58,779 nucleotides of DNA from Paenibacillus sp. MSJ-34 (lineage in GTDB: Bacteria; Bacillota; Bacilli; Paenibacillales; Paenibacillaceae): assembly GCF_018918005.1 (NCBI RefSeq), contig NZ_JAHLPR010000046.1, positions 1-58,779 on the forward strand, given 5' to 3'. This document shows, piece by piece, positions 17,545 to 27,101 of the stretch. A program made the translations under genes and the position numbers. The notes beneath the pieces are model-generated. The model was not told where the DNA came from, made no database searches, and was given only the letters and a program-made list of their open reading frames with translations. The first letter of the stretch is position 1, and each line of letters starts with the position of its first letter.

Positions 17545-19332
17545 TTATTGCACAATTTCCGCTTGATACAGGCTGAAAGTAAAGTGTTTGTACGGAGTAA
17601 TATCCAATCCTGTAACTCTTGCGTTAATTCCCCACATATCTCTTCTTTGGTACATGAAAATAACCGGAAGGTCCCTGTTAAGTTCTTGAAACACTTGTTT
17701 ATAGATCTCTTTCCGCCCTTCGAGATCCAGCGTTTTCTTGCCTTTCAACATCAGTTCGTCGACCGTTTTATTGGAATAGCCGATGTTATTCTGGGCGCCG
17801 TTCGTAATATAAACGGTACTGTCCGGATCCGGCGTCAATCCCCAAGCCGCGAAGAACATTTCGAAATCGCCCGTTTTCCGCTTTTCGCTGATGGCGTTGA
17901 AATCGAGCGTCTCGGCATTAAAGTCGATACCGAGTTCCTTATAGTTTTTCGTCATGATCGGAAGCAGCGCCTCGACAACCGAGCTATCCGCAGTCGCGGA
18001 GAAGTTGATTTTAAACTTCTGTCCGTCTTTCTCGCGAATGCCGTCGGAACCTTCTACCCATCCCGCTTCGTCCAGAAGCTTCTTCGCTTTATCGATGTCG
18101 AATTCGTAAGGTTCGATGCCTTCGTTCGTATAAGCCCATCCTACGTTGGACTCCGGAATGTTAATGACGTTGGCGTATTTACCGAATGCGCCTTCCACCA
18201 CTTCCTTGCGGTTCAAACCGATCGTTAACGCCTGGCGCACTTTGACATCCTGGTATTTCGGATCGTTATGATTGAACGCAACATAGCCGTATCCGTTCGT
18301 CGGGAATATATTGACGTCCAGAAAACCGAGCCCTGTCAGTTCCTCGACATTGTCCTCGTTAACGGTTACTTCGTCCACGTCAATCTCGCCGGATTGCAGC
18401 ATGGCAATTCTCGTATCGTCGGTCGTCGCTTTTAAGATCACATTTTTAATTTTCGGCGCGCCTTTGAAATAATTCGGGTTTGCTTCCAGAACGACTTCTT
18501 GGCCCGGGGTATATTTCGTAACGATATATTGGCCGCTGCCGATCGGTTTATCGTTCAATGCTTTCACCGAATCAAGCTGTCCCAATTTATAGCCTTTGCC
18601 ATAGTAAGCCTCCGGCAGGAACTCGACGGTGCCGAGCTCGTTTTTCGTCTGGGCGTTTACTTCCAACACTTCGACTTCCACGGTGTTGTCGTCGATAATT
18701 TTGACCCCGGATATATCCGGCGATTTGCCGTCATGGTATTCCTGGCCGCCTTTGATCTTGAGCGATAGAATGTCCGATTCTCCGTCATAGGTCGGATCGT
18801 GCAGCACTTTCAACGCGAACAGATAATCTTTCACCGTCACCGGCGTGCCGTCGCTGTACTTTATGCCCGGCTTCAAGTGAAACGTATATTTCAGGCCGTC
18901 GTCGGACACATCGATTTTATCGGCTAGATGCTCCGCATATGTACCGTCGCTTTGAACGACCAGGAAGCTGTCGAATACGACTTCAACGACATATTTATCA
19001 TAAACCGTTGACCAGAATAGAGGGCTGAATATCCCTTTCGGCGCCGTCGTGCCAATGATCAGCGTGTCTTTGCGGCCCAGAGCCAAGGCGGGATTAAGCG
19101 ACTTGTCGGTTGCCGGGAAATACCCGGAGTTGGCATCGTCTTGCGATGTTCCCGGTTCCGTCTTTTCCGGTTCTGTCTTGTCCGGCTCCGCTTGATCGGA
19201 CCCCTTGTCGGTCGACTCCGCCGCCGGCGGCGGGTCCTTAGGCGGTTCCGCAGCTTTGTCTCCTGTGCATGCCGATAAAAGTAAAACCGCAATCATCATA
19301 ATCAACATCAAACCAGACCATTTTTTTCCCAA
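17545..19332 (-). CDS. Peptide-binding lipoprotein (OppA/DppA family, SBP family 5)
   Basis: 595 aa from a TTG at 19332, chosen because GAGGGG lies just upstream and the lipoprotein signal then starts cleanly (GKKWSGLMLIMMIAVLLLSAC); the frame itself is open to 19422. After the lipobox Cys comes a long Pro/Glu/Thr-rich linker. The SBP-5 domain includes IKYSDGTPVTVKDYLFALKV and VRQALTIGLNRKEVVEGAFG. First gene of the operon SBP-OppB-OppC-OppD-OppF. Peptide versus nickel or other substrates cannot be settled from sequence; peptide is most likely. Confidence 0.92.
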   Translation of the reverse strand: MGKKWSGLMLIMMIAVLLLSACTGDKAAEPPKDPPPAAESTDKGSDQAEPDKTEPEKTEPGTSQDDANSGYFPATDKSLNPALALGRKDTLIIGTTAPKGIFSPLFWSTVYDKYVVEVVFDSFLVVQSDGTYAEHLADKIDVSDDGLKYTFHLKPGIKYSDGTPVTVKDYLFALKVLHDPTYDGESDILSLKIKGGQEYHDGKSPDISGVKIIDDNTVEVEVLEVNAQTKNELGTVEFLPEAYYGKGYKLGQLDSVKALNDKPIGSGQYIVTKYTPGQEVVLEANPNYFKGAPKIKNVILKATTDDTRIAMLQSGEIDVDEVTVNEDNVEELTGLGFLDVNIFPTNGYGYVAFNHNDPKYQDVKVRQALTIGLNRKEVVEGAFGKYANVINIPESNVGWAYTNEGIEPYEFDIDKAKKLLDEAGWVEGSDGIREKDGQKFKINFSATADSSVVEALLPIMTKNYKELGIDFNAETLDFNAISEKRKTGDFEMFFAAWGLTPDPDSTVYITNGAQNNIGYSNKTVDELMLKGKKTLDLEGRKEIYKQVFQELNRDLPVIFMYQRRDMWGINARVTGLDITPYKHFTFSLYQAEIVQ

Positions 19333-19717
19333 AACGATTCCCCTCACTTTGAATAATATTAAGGCAAAGCCTCTACGGTGAAGAAGCTTTGTATCCTTAT
19401 TTCCAACACTTTCATAAACCACCCCCGGAAGAAGATGATCGGTATGGCAGCGTCAAAGATGAATGGATGCCTTAAGCGGTAAAATAAACCTAAGGTCAAT
19501 TGAGAAAAAGACTATCCGAGTCATTCGGGTTGAGGCGTCTGGTTGCGGACTCTTATAAATAAAAATAGAGGCTTATCTTTTTGCCCTTTATAATACATAA
19601 TCTCATTTCCGGCATTGTATAACATTTTTGTGAGAAAATTTCCCATCTGAATCTAGGTTAATGATCGCCGCCTCATTTGTTTGTTGTTTGGGCGGTTACG
19701 CTCGTCGTCTCTTTTTC
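19333..19717. other. Upstream region of the peptide-transport operon
   Basis: 385 bp, A/T-rich near 19560-19650, where a TATTAT -10-like hexamer on the minus strand may mark the operon promoter. No gene, riboswitch or operator is recognised. Confidence 0.4.
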
Positions 19718-19806
19718 CCCTTCTGTCGAAATCCCCTTCACTCAGGGGCAGAAGTTAGTGAGAAAAAGAACCGGTTGTCTGAACGAAGGGGATTTCGACA
19801 GAGGAA
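19718..19806. mobile_element. MITE-like inverted-repeat element, copy A
   Basis: About 89 bp bounded by near-perfect 26-bp inverted ends with the core TCTGTCGAAATCCCCTTC and its complement (19724-19741 and 19783-19800). There is no coding capacity. A second, more diverged element with the same ends lies at 46739-46910, and each precedes a four-box repeat (E2, E4). It could be a non-autonomous transposon remnant or a structured repeat. Confidence 0.55.
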
Positions 19807-19931
19807 ATGAATGAGCAGCATTTCGATAAAAAAATGAGGAGAAGCGACATACGAAAAGAGGCTATGGCGGTTGCCAAGCCAGACATGGAGATGCCTCGAA
19901 GGCGATTCGCGCGGCGCTCTTGTTTAGGGCT

Positions 19932-20113
19932 AAACGAAACTGGCCATCCTTATGGGGCTCAAAATGAAGACGTTCCCATCCTAACGAAAGTACGTGTCGT
20001 TATTCATTGGAAATCCGCCGTTGTACCGCCTTTTTCCCCTCATTAGCGTGTTTTCGTTTCGTTACGCCGGCAACAAGGTGATTTACGGGCTAATAGCGTG
20101 TATATGTTTCGTC
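19932..20113. repeat. Four-box intergenic element E2
   Basis: Forward AACGAAA cores at 19933 and 19983 and inverted TTTCGTT cores at 20057 and 20107, giving offsets of 50, 74 and 50 bp (box centres about 50, 61, 50 apart). The surrounding segment 19893-20139 is roughly 85% identical to 47110-47353 (E4), in the same orientation. It begins about 40 bp beyond the terminator of the epimerase operon. No ORF. Confidence 0.75.
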
Positions 20114-20154
20114 CGCCCGGCGCCCGGCGGGTCGTCAGCCCCGAACATTTTCGA

Positions 20155-20190
20155 CAAAAAAAACCGCTGGAGCAAATTACTCCAGCAGTT
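20155..20190 (-). terminator. Terminator of the beta-glucan utilisation operon
   Basis: GCTGGAG / CTCCAGC hairpin followed on the minus strand by GGTTTTTTTTG, just after the epimerase-like gene. Confidence 0.85.
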
Positions 20191-20199
20191 ATGATTCGA

Positions 20200-21075
20200 T
20201 CACCCGAAAAATTCGTACGTTCGCGTCCATGTCATCGATTCGCCCGGCCGAAGGTCGATTTCGACGAACACTTCCGGCGATACGACATGGGGCGCGCCCC
20301 ATAGCGCAATCATCGAGGCGGGCCGCGTTACCGTCTCCCGCATCCCGGCCCCGCTCGGGAGATGCATGGCTTCCCAAGAAACCGCCTCCCCGCTGCCGAA
20401 TCCCTCCAAACGGCAATAAAATTCCCGCTCCGGCGCATGCCGCCAGCGGATGTCGCGGCCGCCGAACTCGAGCACGCGCGGCGTATAATCCGGTTCCATC
20501 TGAGCCGCCGCAACAGGGAAGGAAAAGGCCAAGCGGTAATCGGGACCGATCGGATGCCCGTCAATCCCGATAAAATTATGGGTATATTCATGCGTTCTTA
20601 TCGGCCGCGATCCAACGTTTTCAAGCAGGTAGCGGATGCTCAGTCCCGAGCCTTGAAGCGTTACGGTCTTGGCCAGTCTCGCGGCATACCCGCGGCAATC
20701 CGCCGGATGAACGACGAACTCGGCGGATCGCCGATCGGTCCGCACTTCAACCTCAAAAGGCGTCGCCTTATAATCGGCGCGAAAATCGTATTCCGCTTCG
20801 TCCCGGCGCTCGAGCAAGCCGACCCCGAGTTTGGGGAACCGTTCCCCGACGCGCGTCTCTTCGTACCCGATCCCCTGGAAGATGCCGAATTCGTTGCAAA
20901 GGCCGGCTCCGCCCCCCCGCACATGAGAGGAAGGATGCTCGCGCACGCAGAAGGTATGGCCGCCTTCGATCAATCGCACTTGCGTCACGAAGGCCGTCCG
21001 GTCGAAGCGCGCGCCCCGGCATTCCCCCGGTTCGGCTATGTCTACGCAAAGCCTGTCGCTAACTAATTCGATCAT
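20200..21075 (-). CDS. Aldose 1-epimerase-like protein (galactose mutarotase fold)
   Basis: 291-aa protein with galactose-mutarotase-like features: an early GLCNEFGIFQGIGYEE, YLLENVGSRPIRTHEYTHNFIGID with a conserved His-Asn pair, and a C-terminal PEVFVEIDLRPGES. It is likely to interconvert anomers of a sugar. The gene overlaps the GH94 stop by 4 bp (ATGA), so it belongs to the beta-glucan operon, where a mutarotase could adjust the anomer of the glucose released by phosphorolysis. The exact substrate is not established; it lacks obvious signatures of canonical GalM. Confidence 0.7.
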   Translation of the reverse strand: MIELVSDRLCVDIAEPGECRGARFDRTAFVTQVRLIEGGHTFCVREHPSSHVRGGGAGLCNEFGIFQGIGYEETRVGERFPKLGVGLLERRDEAEYDFRADYKATPFEVEVRTDRRSAEFVVHPADCRGYAARLAKTVTLQGSGLSIRYLLENVGSRPIRTHEYTHNFIGIDGHPIGPDYRLAFSFPVAAAQMEPDYTPRVLEFGGRDIRWRHAPEREFYCRLEGFGSGEAVSWEAMHLPSGAGMRETVTRPASMIALWGAPHVVSPEVFVEIDLRPGESMTWTRTYEFFG

Positions 21076-23810
21076 GAGAGCATGACCTCGATCGTATGCG
21101 TTCCTTCATCCGGCAAGCCCGATATCAGCCCGCGATCGATCACGCATGACGGGCCGCCGGTTTCCGCCGGAAACCGCGCATTCGAGTACGATACCGAACC
21201 GATCCGGTACTCGCCGTAATCCAGCCCGCGCGGATTGCGGTAAACGATGCGCAGCTTCTTCCCCGCAAACAGAGTATCGATCGCGGCTTCGCCGTTCTTG
21301 TCGAATTGCTCCCGCACCAGCTTCGGTTCCAGCGTCAAATCGCCAAGCGCCCCTTTCACGCCGTACACTTCCGTGACGGCCGTCAGCAGCAACCAGCTCG
21401 CCGAGCCCGTTAAATAGTGGTACATTCCCCGGCCTTTCTCGTTGATATATTCGGGAATGCCCGGATAGATGCGGCTCCGTTCGAAATCGGCGCTGAGGCG
21501 ATAGATCGAGTCAAGCACGGCGTAGCCTTCCCGCACGAAGCCGCGTTTGTACAGCGCGTTCGCGTACATGACCGTCATATGGCTGAACATGGCTCCGTTC
21601 TCTTTATGGCCGAACGCGAAGCCGAAGGCGCGGCCCAGATTTTGCTGAATGCCGCCGAAGCGGGTATTCAGGCGGTAGCCGATCTCCGGGTCTTTCAAGT
21701 ACCGGTCGACGGAGGCGGTCACCTTCCGAACCTGCTCCGCGCTCGCCGTTCCTCCCATCACGGCGAACACCTGGCCCGTCAGCGTCATGCGGACGCCGTT
21801 CCCGCGATCGCCTTCCACACGCGCGCCGTCATTGTCGTAATAACCGTTGAACCATTCATAGCCTTCGCCGCTGCGGATCCATTCGTTTCTGCGAATATGC
21901 TCCTTCAGCCAGTTCGCTTTTTGCTCCAAATCTTCCGCCACCCGCCCGATGTCAAAAGCGGTTTTGCGGCCTTTGACCTTGCCGGGACAGGCGTCATAAT
22001 ACCGTTCCAGCAATTCGCGCTTGGCGGAAACGGACCCGTAATCGACCGAACCGGAAATCGTATCGAGCAGCACGCCGATTTCTTCCGCCAGTTCGACCTG
22101 CATAACGCCCATTCGTTCCTTCATCTTCCGCAGCAGCTTGGCCAGCTCGCTCAAATTGCTTGCATACAACGCCGTAAAGGCCACGCTCTCGCCCTTATCT
22201 GGCGCCAGATCCAGGCCGTCGTTCCAATCGGCCCCTTCCAGCTTCATATTGTTATGCTCGCCGACGTGGAAGAACGGCACGACGTTCTGCACCAGCAAAT
22301 GTTCCAGAATGGTGCCGCGATAGACGGCTCCGTCTTCCGTTCGCAGCTTGTTCTCTCCGTCCGCGCCCAAAGCCGGGTCCTTCTCCTTGCAGCGCCGCAC
22401 ATAAATATCCTGGAAAAAGGATTGCTCCTGCAGCAAAAATTCGAGATCGCCGCTTTGATGCAAGTAGAACAAGGTCGTCACAAGCGGCCAGGCGCCGTGA
22501 TCCATCCAGACGCGCGGAATATTGTTGCGGTCCGCGACGAATTCGCCGGGGTTCGCCCCGATAATGGTCGCATTGCTGCCGTCGATGCGAACGCCGGCGA
22601 AATTGTTGAACAATAAATGCCGCACTTCCGCCGGTTCCATGATTAATAGAGCCAGGCAATCCTGCCACAAATCGCGCCAGCCGCGTCCGCCCCGGCCGTA
22701 ATCGTGATGCGGGAGGAACGAGCAGCCGTATAATCTTCTCAAGATCGGTTGCAGCGTCACCCATTTCATCCATAGATCATGCTGCCGATCCCCCGAATGG
22801 AATGAAACCGCGCCCACTTTCCGCTGCCAATGCCGTTTCGTCTGTGCCAGCAGTTCGTCGAATCGGCTTGCGGACAAATATTCGCAGGCCAGCCGTTCCG
22901 TTTCGATCCGGCCGTCGGCGATAACCATGGCGATCGTATACCGCTTCGACTCTCCCGGCTGCAGTTCCGCGGCAGCGAACCGGATCGCCCCGACCGCTTC
23001 GTAGCCTTCGCGCTCGCTTCCCGCCCGTTCCTGCGGCGGCGCGTTCGTCACGACCGCTTCCGGCCAGTCCAAAGCGCCGCCTTCGCCGATATATTCTTCC
23101 AGCACCGGGAAAAATCCGGCCGGCGCGTTCCCTTCGCCTTCGGCGCCGAATACGCCGTATGCGGTCCGATTGGCGCGATGCCCCCGCTCGTCGAACGATA
23201 ACGTCGGCTGCACCTCGATGCCGTGCTTCGAGACGTAAATCCGATGAAGCAGCGACGTGACATGGCGATGATCGCGCAGATCGTCCGCCGACCGCCCGTA
23301 GACCGGGACGGCCGCCGTCGGCGTTATCGTTGCCGCTCGATCGCCGATGTTCGTAATCGTTACCTGCATCAATTCCGCCTGCTCCGCTTCCGCGGGAACG
23401 AAACTGACGATTTCCGCTTTCAGCCCAAACGAGCGGTTTTCGCGGACGACTTTATGCCACAGGAACCCGGCTTCCATAACCGAAGCCTCTTCCTTGCCGC
23501 CAAACCGGGAAGCCGTTTGCTTCGCCGAATTACCGGCCGCGGACCAGGCGCCTTTTCCTTCCATGTACACCCAGAAATTGCGCGAGGCTCTCGAATTATG
23601 CAAGTCTTCCACGGAAACGGGCGGCATGAAGAACGTATTATGGCCCGATTTGATATCGCCGTGCAGCACGGGCGTAATCGCCGACAGCATGCCCGCTTCG
23701 TTCGCGAGCGGGAAATATAAATAACTCGTCTCCTCGGGTCTTTCTAACGTAAAATCTCCGGACTCCCCAATAAATTTCCAACCTTTATTTTTCGCTTTCT
23801 CTCGTTGCAT
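21072..23810 (-). CDS. GH94 phosphorylase, laminaribiose-phosphorylase-like
   Basis: 912 aa from ATG 23810, chosen for its GAGGAAGGGA ribosome site; the frame is open to 23996. It is cytoplasmic, with no signal peptide. The GH94 catalytic loop is GADWNDGLD, the second Asp (residue 531) being the expected general acid; the phosphate-binding region and the (alpha/alpha)6 barrel segments GRGWRDLWQDCLAL and RYGG-type ARFGGIQQNLGRAFGFAFG-like sequences surround it. The length and the N-terminal LERPEETSYLYFPLANEAG recall laminaribiose phosphorylases of Paenibacillus, which convert beta-1,3-glucobiose plus phosphate to glucose 1-phosphate and glucose. Specificity is inferred; cellobiose or sophorose remain possible. 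Confidence 0.85.
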   Translation of the reverse strand: MQREKAKNKGWKFIGESGDFTLERPEETSYLYFPLANEAGMLSAITPVLHGDIKSGHNTFFMPPVSVEDLHNSRASRNFWVYMEGKGAWSAAGNSAKQTASRFGGKEEASVMEAGFLWHKVVRENRSFGLKAEIVSFVPAEAEQAELMQVTITNIGDRAATITPTAAVPVYGRSADDLRDHRHVTSLLHRIYVSKHGIEVQPTLSFDERGHRANRTAYGVFGAEGEGNAPAGFFPVLEEYIGEGGALDWPEAVVTNAPPQERAGSEREGYEAVGAIRFAAAELQPGESKRYTIAMVIADGRIETERLACEYLSASRFDELLAQTKRHWQRKVGAVSFHSGDRQHDLWMKWVTLQPILRRLYGCSFLPHHDYGRGGRGWRDLWQDCLALLIMEPAEVRHLLFNNFAGVRIDGSNATIIGANPGEFVADRNNIPRVWMDHGAWPLVTTLFYLHQSGDLEFLLQEQSFFQDIYVRRCKEKDPALGADGENKLRTEDGAVYRGTILEHLLVQNVVPFFHVGEHNNMKLEGADWNDGLDLAPDKGESVAFTALYASNLSELAKLLRKMKERMGVMQVELAEEIGVLLDTISGSVDYGSVSAKRELLERYYDACPGKVKGRKTAFDIGRVAEDLEQKANWLKEHIRRNEWIRSGEGYEWFNGYYDNDGARVEGDRGNGVRMTLTGQVFAVMGGTASAEQVRKVTASVDRYLKDPEIGYRLNTRFGGIQQNLGRAFGFAFGHKENGAMFSHMTVMYANALYKRGFVREGYAVLDSIYRLSADFERSRIYPGIPEYINEKGRGMYHYLTGSASWLLLTAVTEVYGVKGALGDLTLEPKLVREQFDKNGEAAIDTLFAGKKLRIVYRNPRGLDYGEYRIGSVSYSNARFPAETGGPSCVIDRGLISGLPDEGTHTIEVMLS

Positions 23811-23847
23811 TTCATGTCCCTTCCTCTCTCCCGCCGAAATTCCCCGT

Positions 23848-26800
23848 TTATTGCATAAATGCTTCGATCCGGCGAACCCGTTTCTCCCGTACCAGCAGAG
23901 CGATCGGTTCGTCGATGTCGCCGCAGTCAATACGCTCGATTTCGCCCGAAGGCATCGTAATTTCCAAGCGCTCGATCGCAGCGCCGTCCGCGCCAAACGT
24001 GTCGAGACGCCGCGGATTATGATAGACGACGTCGCAGCAGCCGAGGAATGTCGCCCGCACCGTATCGTCGTCAGCGAACAGCCATGCCGGAAGCGCCGGT
24101 TCGAGCCGCAGCCGCAGCCTGCCGTCTTCTACGCGAAACGGCCGCTCGCCCCACATCATCGTATTCCACATCGATAAAAATTCCGCCGTCGAGCCGCTCA
24201 ATCTGGCGACGAAGCCCGTACCGTGCAGCTTCGGATCGGGATTCGCGCTGCTGGCAATAAAAGAGCTGTTCTCGAGCGGATTGCGTCCGTACGTCTCCGC
24301 GTCCAGAAACGGAGGCATCGCATTCTTCATCTCCTCGAAGAACGCCTCATATAAGCCGCCCTTGAGCAATTCCAGCAAATATTTATATTCCATATGCATA
24401 AAGACGGACTCGTTCTCGAGCCATCCCGGGGTGAATGCGCGCGCCCGCCCGATTTCATGCGGCTCATTCGCCAGGGAGGCGTTCACTTTATACATCTTTA
24501 ATTTGCGGTCGTAAAGCTCGGTTTCCTTGATATTCCGATACAGGGCAAGCCGCTCTTCTTGCGAATCGATCATTTTCATCGCCCGCATCGGTCCTTCGAG
24601 GAAATACGGCATGTCGACGCGCCGGAATCCGGTCGCGCGCACGTACGGCTGCCCTTTGGCGTTCGCCGCCGCTTCGCCGTTCCCGCCCGGAATCGGTTCG
24701 AAGCCCGTCGCTTCGTAATAGAAGTAAGTCGGATAGACGCCGCCCCCGATTCGCAACGCTTTCCCGATCCCATGCTTCACCTTGTTCAGGCATTTGCGCA
24801 ATGCCGCCTCGGCCTCGCGCTTGGACAGCCGCGCCATCGTTCCTTCGAAGCCGAATCTCACCCGCTCGCGGTACCGCTCGCGCGCCGCCGCGGCCCGATC
24901 CCAAAATTCGAAGTCGCGGCCCTCTTCCGGCGCAGAAGCGAATCGTTCCGCCAGGCTCGCCGCCTCCGCCAGCAAGTCGGCCGTCTCGACAGGCAAATCG
25001 ATCGTCTCCGGCCCGACCCGCTCGGCGTCCAACAGGAAAGCGAGCAGCCGGTGCAATTCGCATAGCTCGCTGAACCCGGAAGCGAACAATCCCGGCAAGC
25101 CGTTCAGCGAATCGTTCCAGCCCGGTTTGCCCGCCTCCATCTCGATGCCGACGCCTTCCGGATCTTGCGTGACGAATTTGATCAGAGCGAGCGAGAGCAA
25201 TTTCTCATATAAATAAGTACGATAGATTTCTCCTTGGCCATGGCGCGTCCGCATCCATTGCGGCATACGGTCCCGTTCCCGGATCATGCGTTCCTTCTCT
25301 TCATCCCGCCGGACCGCTCCGAACTGCCTTACTTTCCCATCGGCCAGTACGGTCTTCCGTTCCCGGGACAGCACGACGGCCGGGCTGTCGTAATACGTAT
25401 AATCCCGGCGGCGGAACAGCAAATCTTCCAAGCGGTCCGGATAGACGGCCAAATAGTTCTCGACCAGATCCAAATTATACGTCCAATGATCGATCCAATA
25501 GCCTTCGCCGTAATCCGCTTCGAAAGACTGTTCCGATACGCTAAGCGCGCGCGACAGAAATTCGTCCGCCGATACGGACAACGAAATAGCGCTGTCTTCG
25601 AGAAAAGCGAGCAGTTTGCCGGGCGTATAAGGCTTGCGCATAAATTCGCCAAGCGCCGCCCGATGCTGCGGATCGGCGAAATTCGCCAGCGCCGCCGCGT
25701 CTTTCGCGCGGAAGCTGCATCCCTTGATGACGAGCGGATTGTATCCGTCCGTCTGCATGAAACTCATAAACATGCGAATGTTGAAATCCCCGATCTCGGG
25801 ATGAAACAGCACGTCGCTGCGCCGATTCTGGTTCATATCGCGGAAATTGCCGTTACCTTGCGAATAGTAGCTGGAATCGAGCGAGAAGAAATTGTAATCC
25901 CGTTCCAAATCGCCATGCTTGCGCGAATAAAGATGATAAACGAACGGTTCTCCGCCGTTCTCCAGCATGATCGGCTGTCCGCCCCGCAAGATGTTGTCGA
26001 GCGCGTTCTGCTTGCAATACGCATCGAATGCCGGCATGGACGTGCGGGTGGCGACCGCCTCCGTCAATTGCTCGGCGAGCGCCCGCGCCTCCTCCCGCTT
26101 CGCTTCGACATAAGCGAAGCGGGCCAAATCGCCGATGCGCCCGTTCAATATGCCGATATCGCTCACATGCCCGATCATCGTGCACATATCGATGCGCCCG
26201 CCGGGTTCGAGACGGCGTTCGACGCCGGAGAAGCCGCACGGCACCTGATTCGCCGTCGTTTGCTCCGCGGCGAACAGCTCCTCGAGCGGCCGCTGGGCGA
26301 ATGCGTCCGGAACGTCCAGCGAACTGTTGTACCCGAACACCAAACCGGGATCGACGATCGGCGCGAGCAGCCGTTCCTTCCCCGCTTCGCCGGCGAAGCT
26401 CGCATAGAAATGACCGCCGGCGATTTCCGATACCTCTACGGAATCGGCGGTGCTTGCCCGCAATCGGTAGAAGGGAATGCCGCGGTCCATATTGTATACA
26501 TCCATCCAGCTCTTCAACGTATTGCCGATTTCCTTGTACTCGCTGTTCCTGATGCCGTACGGCAAAATCGCCGGCAATCCGTCAAGCAATTCCACCTGTT
26601 TGGCCGTCGGGCCGAGATTGCGAATGCCGACCCGGCGCACCAATGCCGCGAACGACTCGTTCGGCAGCGTGTAATATTCGACATGAACGGCGATGCCCAG
26701 CCCCCGGTGCACCGATTCGAGTTCCAGCATATTGGGGGATATCATCATTTTCTCGGTCACATCCTGCTCGCGGGACGAACGGTAAGCGAACGGTTCGAAC

Positions 26801-27069
26801 AGCTCGCCGTCCGCCTTAATAAACGTGCGGAACCCGTTCGTCGGCACGAACCGGTAAGATTTATCCGCAGGATAAAATTCCATAACAGCCCCGTCCTTAT
26901 CCTGCACGCCGAAACTGGCGATGCCCTGGCCCCGGTTCACATAATACGCCCACATCGGCTTGCCGCGAATTCCGGCGATCCCGGGCAAGAACGACGCGAA
27001 CGGCTTCGTCCGGTTGTAATCTCTAATAACGAATCGGCCCCGTTCGTCGAATTCGTATCGTTTTTCCAT
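23848..27069 (-). CDS. Large GH94 phosphorylase, 1,2-beta-oligoglucan-phosphorylase-like
   Basis: 1073 aa from ATG 27069; the frame is open to 27216 but that extension lacks a ribosome site. It is much longer than cellobiose phosphorylase (about 800 aa) and matches the size and N-terminal style (FASFLPGIAG, YVNRGQGIASFG) of 1,2-beta-oligoglucan phosphorylases. The catalytic Asp is expected in KPGWNDSLNGLPGLFASG (Asp653). YWIDHWTYNLDLVENYL precedes it. It is cytoplasmic and follows the importer genes by 32 bp, so imported oligoglucan would be phosphorolysed to alpha-glucose 1-phosphate. Specificity is inferred. Confidence 0.82.
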   Translation of the reverse strand: MEKRYEFDERGRFVIRDYNRTKPFASFLPGIAGIRGKPMWAYYVNRGQGIASFGVQDKDGAVMEFYPADKSYRFVPTNGFRTFIKADGELFEPFAYRSSREQDVTEKMMISPNMLELESVHRGLGIAVHVEYYTLPNESFAALVRRVGIRNLGPTAKQVELLDGLPAILPYGIRNSEYKEIGNTLKSWMDVYNMDRGIPFYRLRASTADSVEVSEIAGGHFYASFAGEAGKERLLAPIVDPGLVFGYNSSLDVPDAFAQRPLEELFAAEQTTANQVPCGFSGVERRLEPGGRIDMCTMIGHVSDIGILNGRIGDLARFAYVEAKREEARALAEQLTEAVATRTSMPAFDAYCKQNALDNILRGGQPIMLENGGEPFVYHLYSRKHGDLERDYNFFSLDSSYYSQGNGNFRDMNQNRRSDVLFHPEIGDFNIRMFMSFMQTDGYNPLVIKGCSFRAKDAAALANFADPQHRAALGEFMRKPYTPGKLLAFLEDSAISLSVSADEFLSRALSVSEQSFEADYGEGYWIDHWTYNLDLVENYLAVYPDRLEDLLFRRRDYTYYDSPAVVLSRERKTVLADGKVRQFGAVRRDEEKERMIRERDRMPQWMRTRHGQGEIYRTYLYEKLLSLALIKFVTQDPEGVGIEMEAGKPGWNDSLNGLPGLFASGFSELCELHRLLAFLLDAERVGPETIDLPVETADLLAEAASLAERFASAPEEGRDFEFWDRAAAARERYRERVRFGFEGTMARLSKREAEAALRKCLNKVKHGIGKALRIGGGVYPTYFYYEATGFEPIPGGNGEAAANAKGQPYVRATGFRRVDMPYFLEGPMRAMKMIDSQEERLALYRNIKETELYDRKLKMYKVNASLANEPHEIGRARAFTPGWLENESVFMHMEYKYLLELLKGGLYEAFFEEMKNAMPPFLDAETYGRNPLENSSFIASSANPDPKLHGTGFVARLSGSTAEFLSMWNTMMWGERPFRVEDGRLRLRLEPALPAWLFADDDTVRATFLGCCDVVYHNPRRLDTFGADGAAIERLEITMPSGEIERIDCGDIDEPIALLVREKRVRRIEAFMQ

Positions 27070-27101
27070 TCCTTGTACGGCCTCCTGTCCCAGTCTGTCG
27101 A

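Noticed and set aside
19807-20046. A 79-aa plus-strand ORF over element E2
   Set aside because: Its equivalent is not preserved in the sister repeat E4, so the segment is not under coding selection.
21417-22616. A 399-aa plus-strand open frame
   Set aside because: Antisense shadow of the laminaribiose-phosphorylase-like gene.
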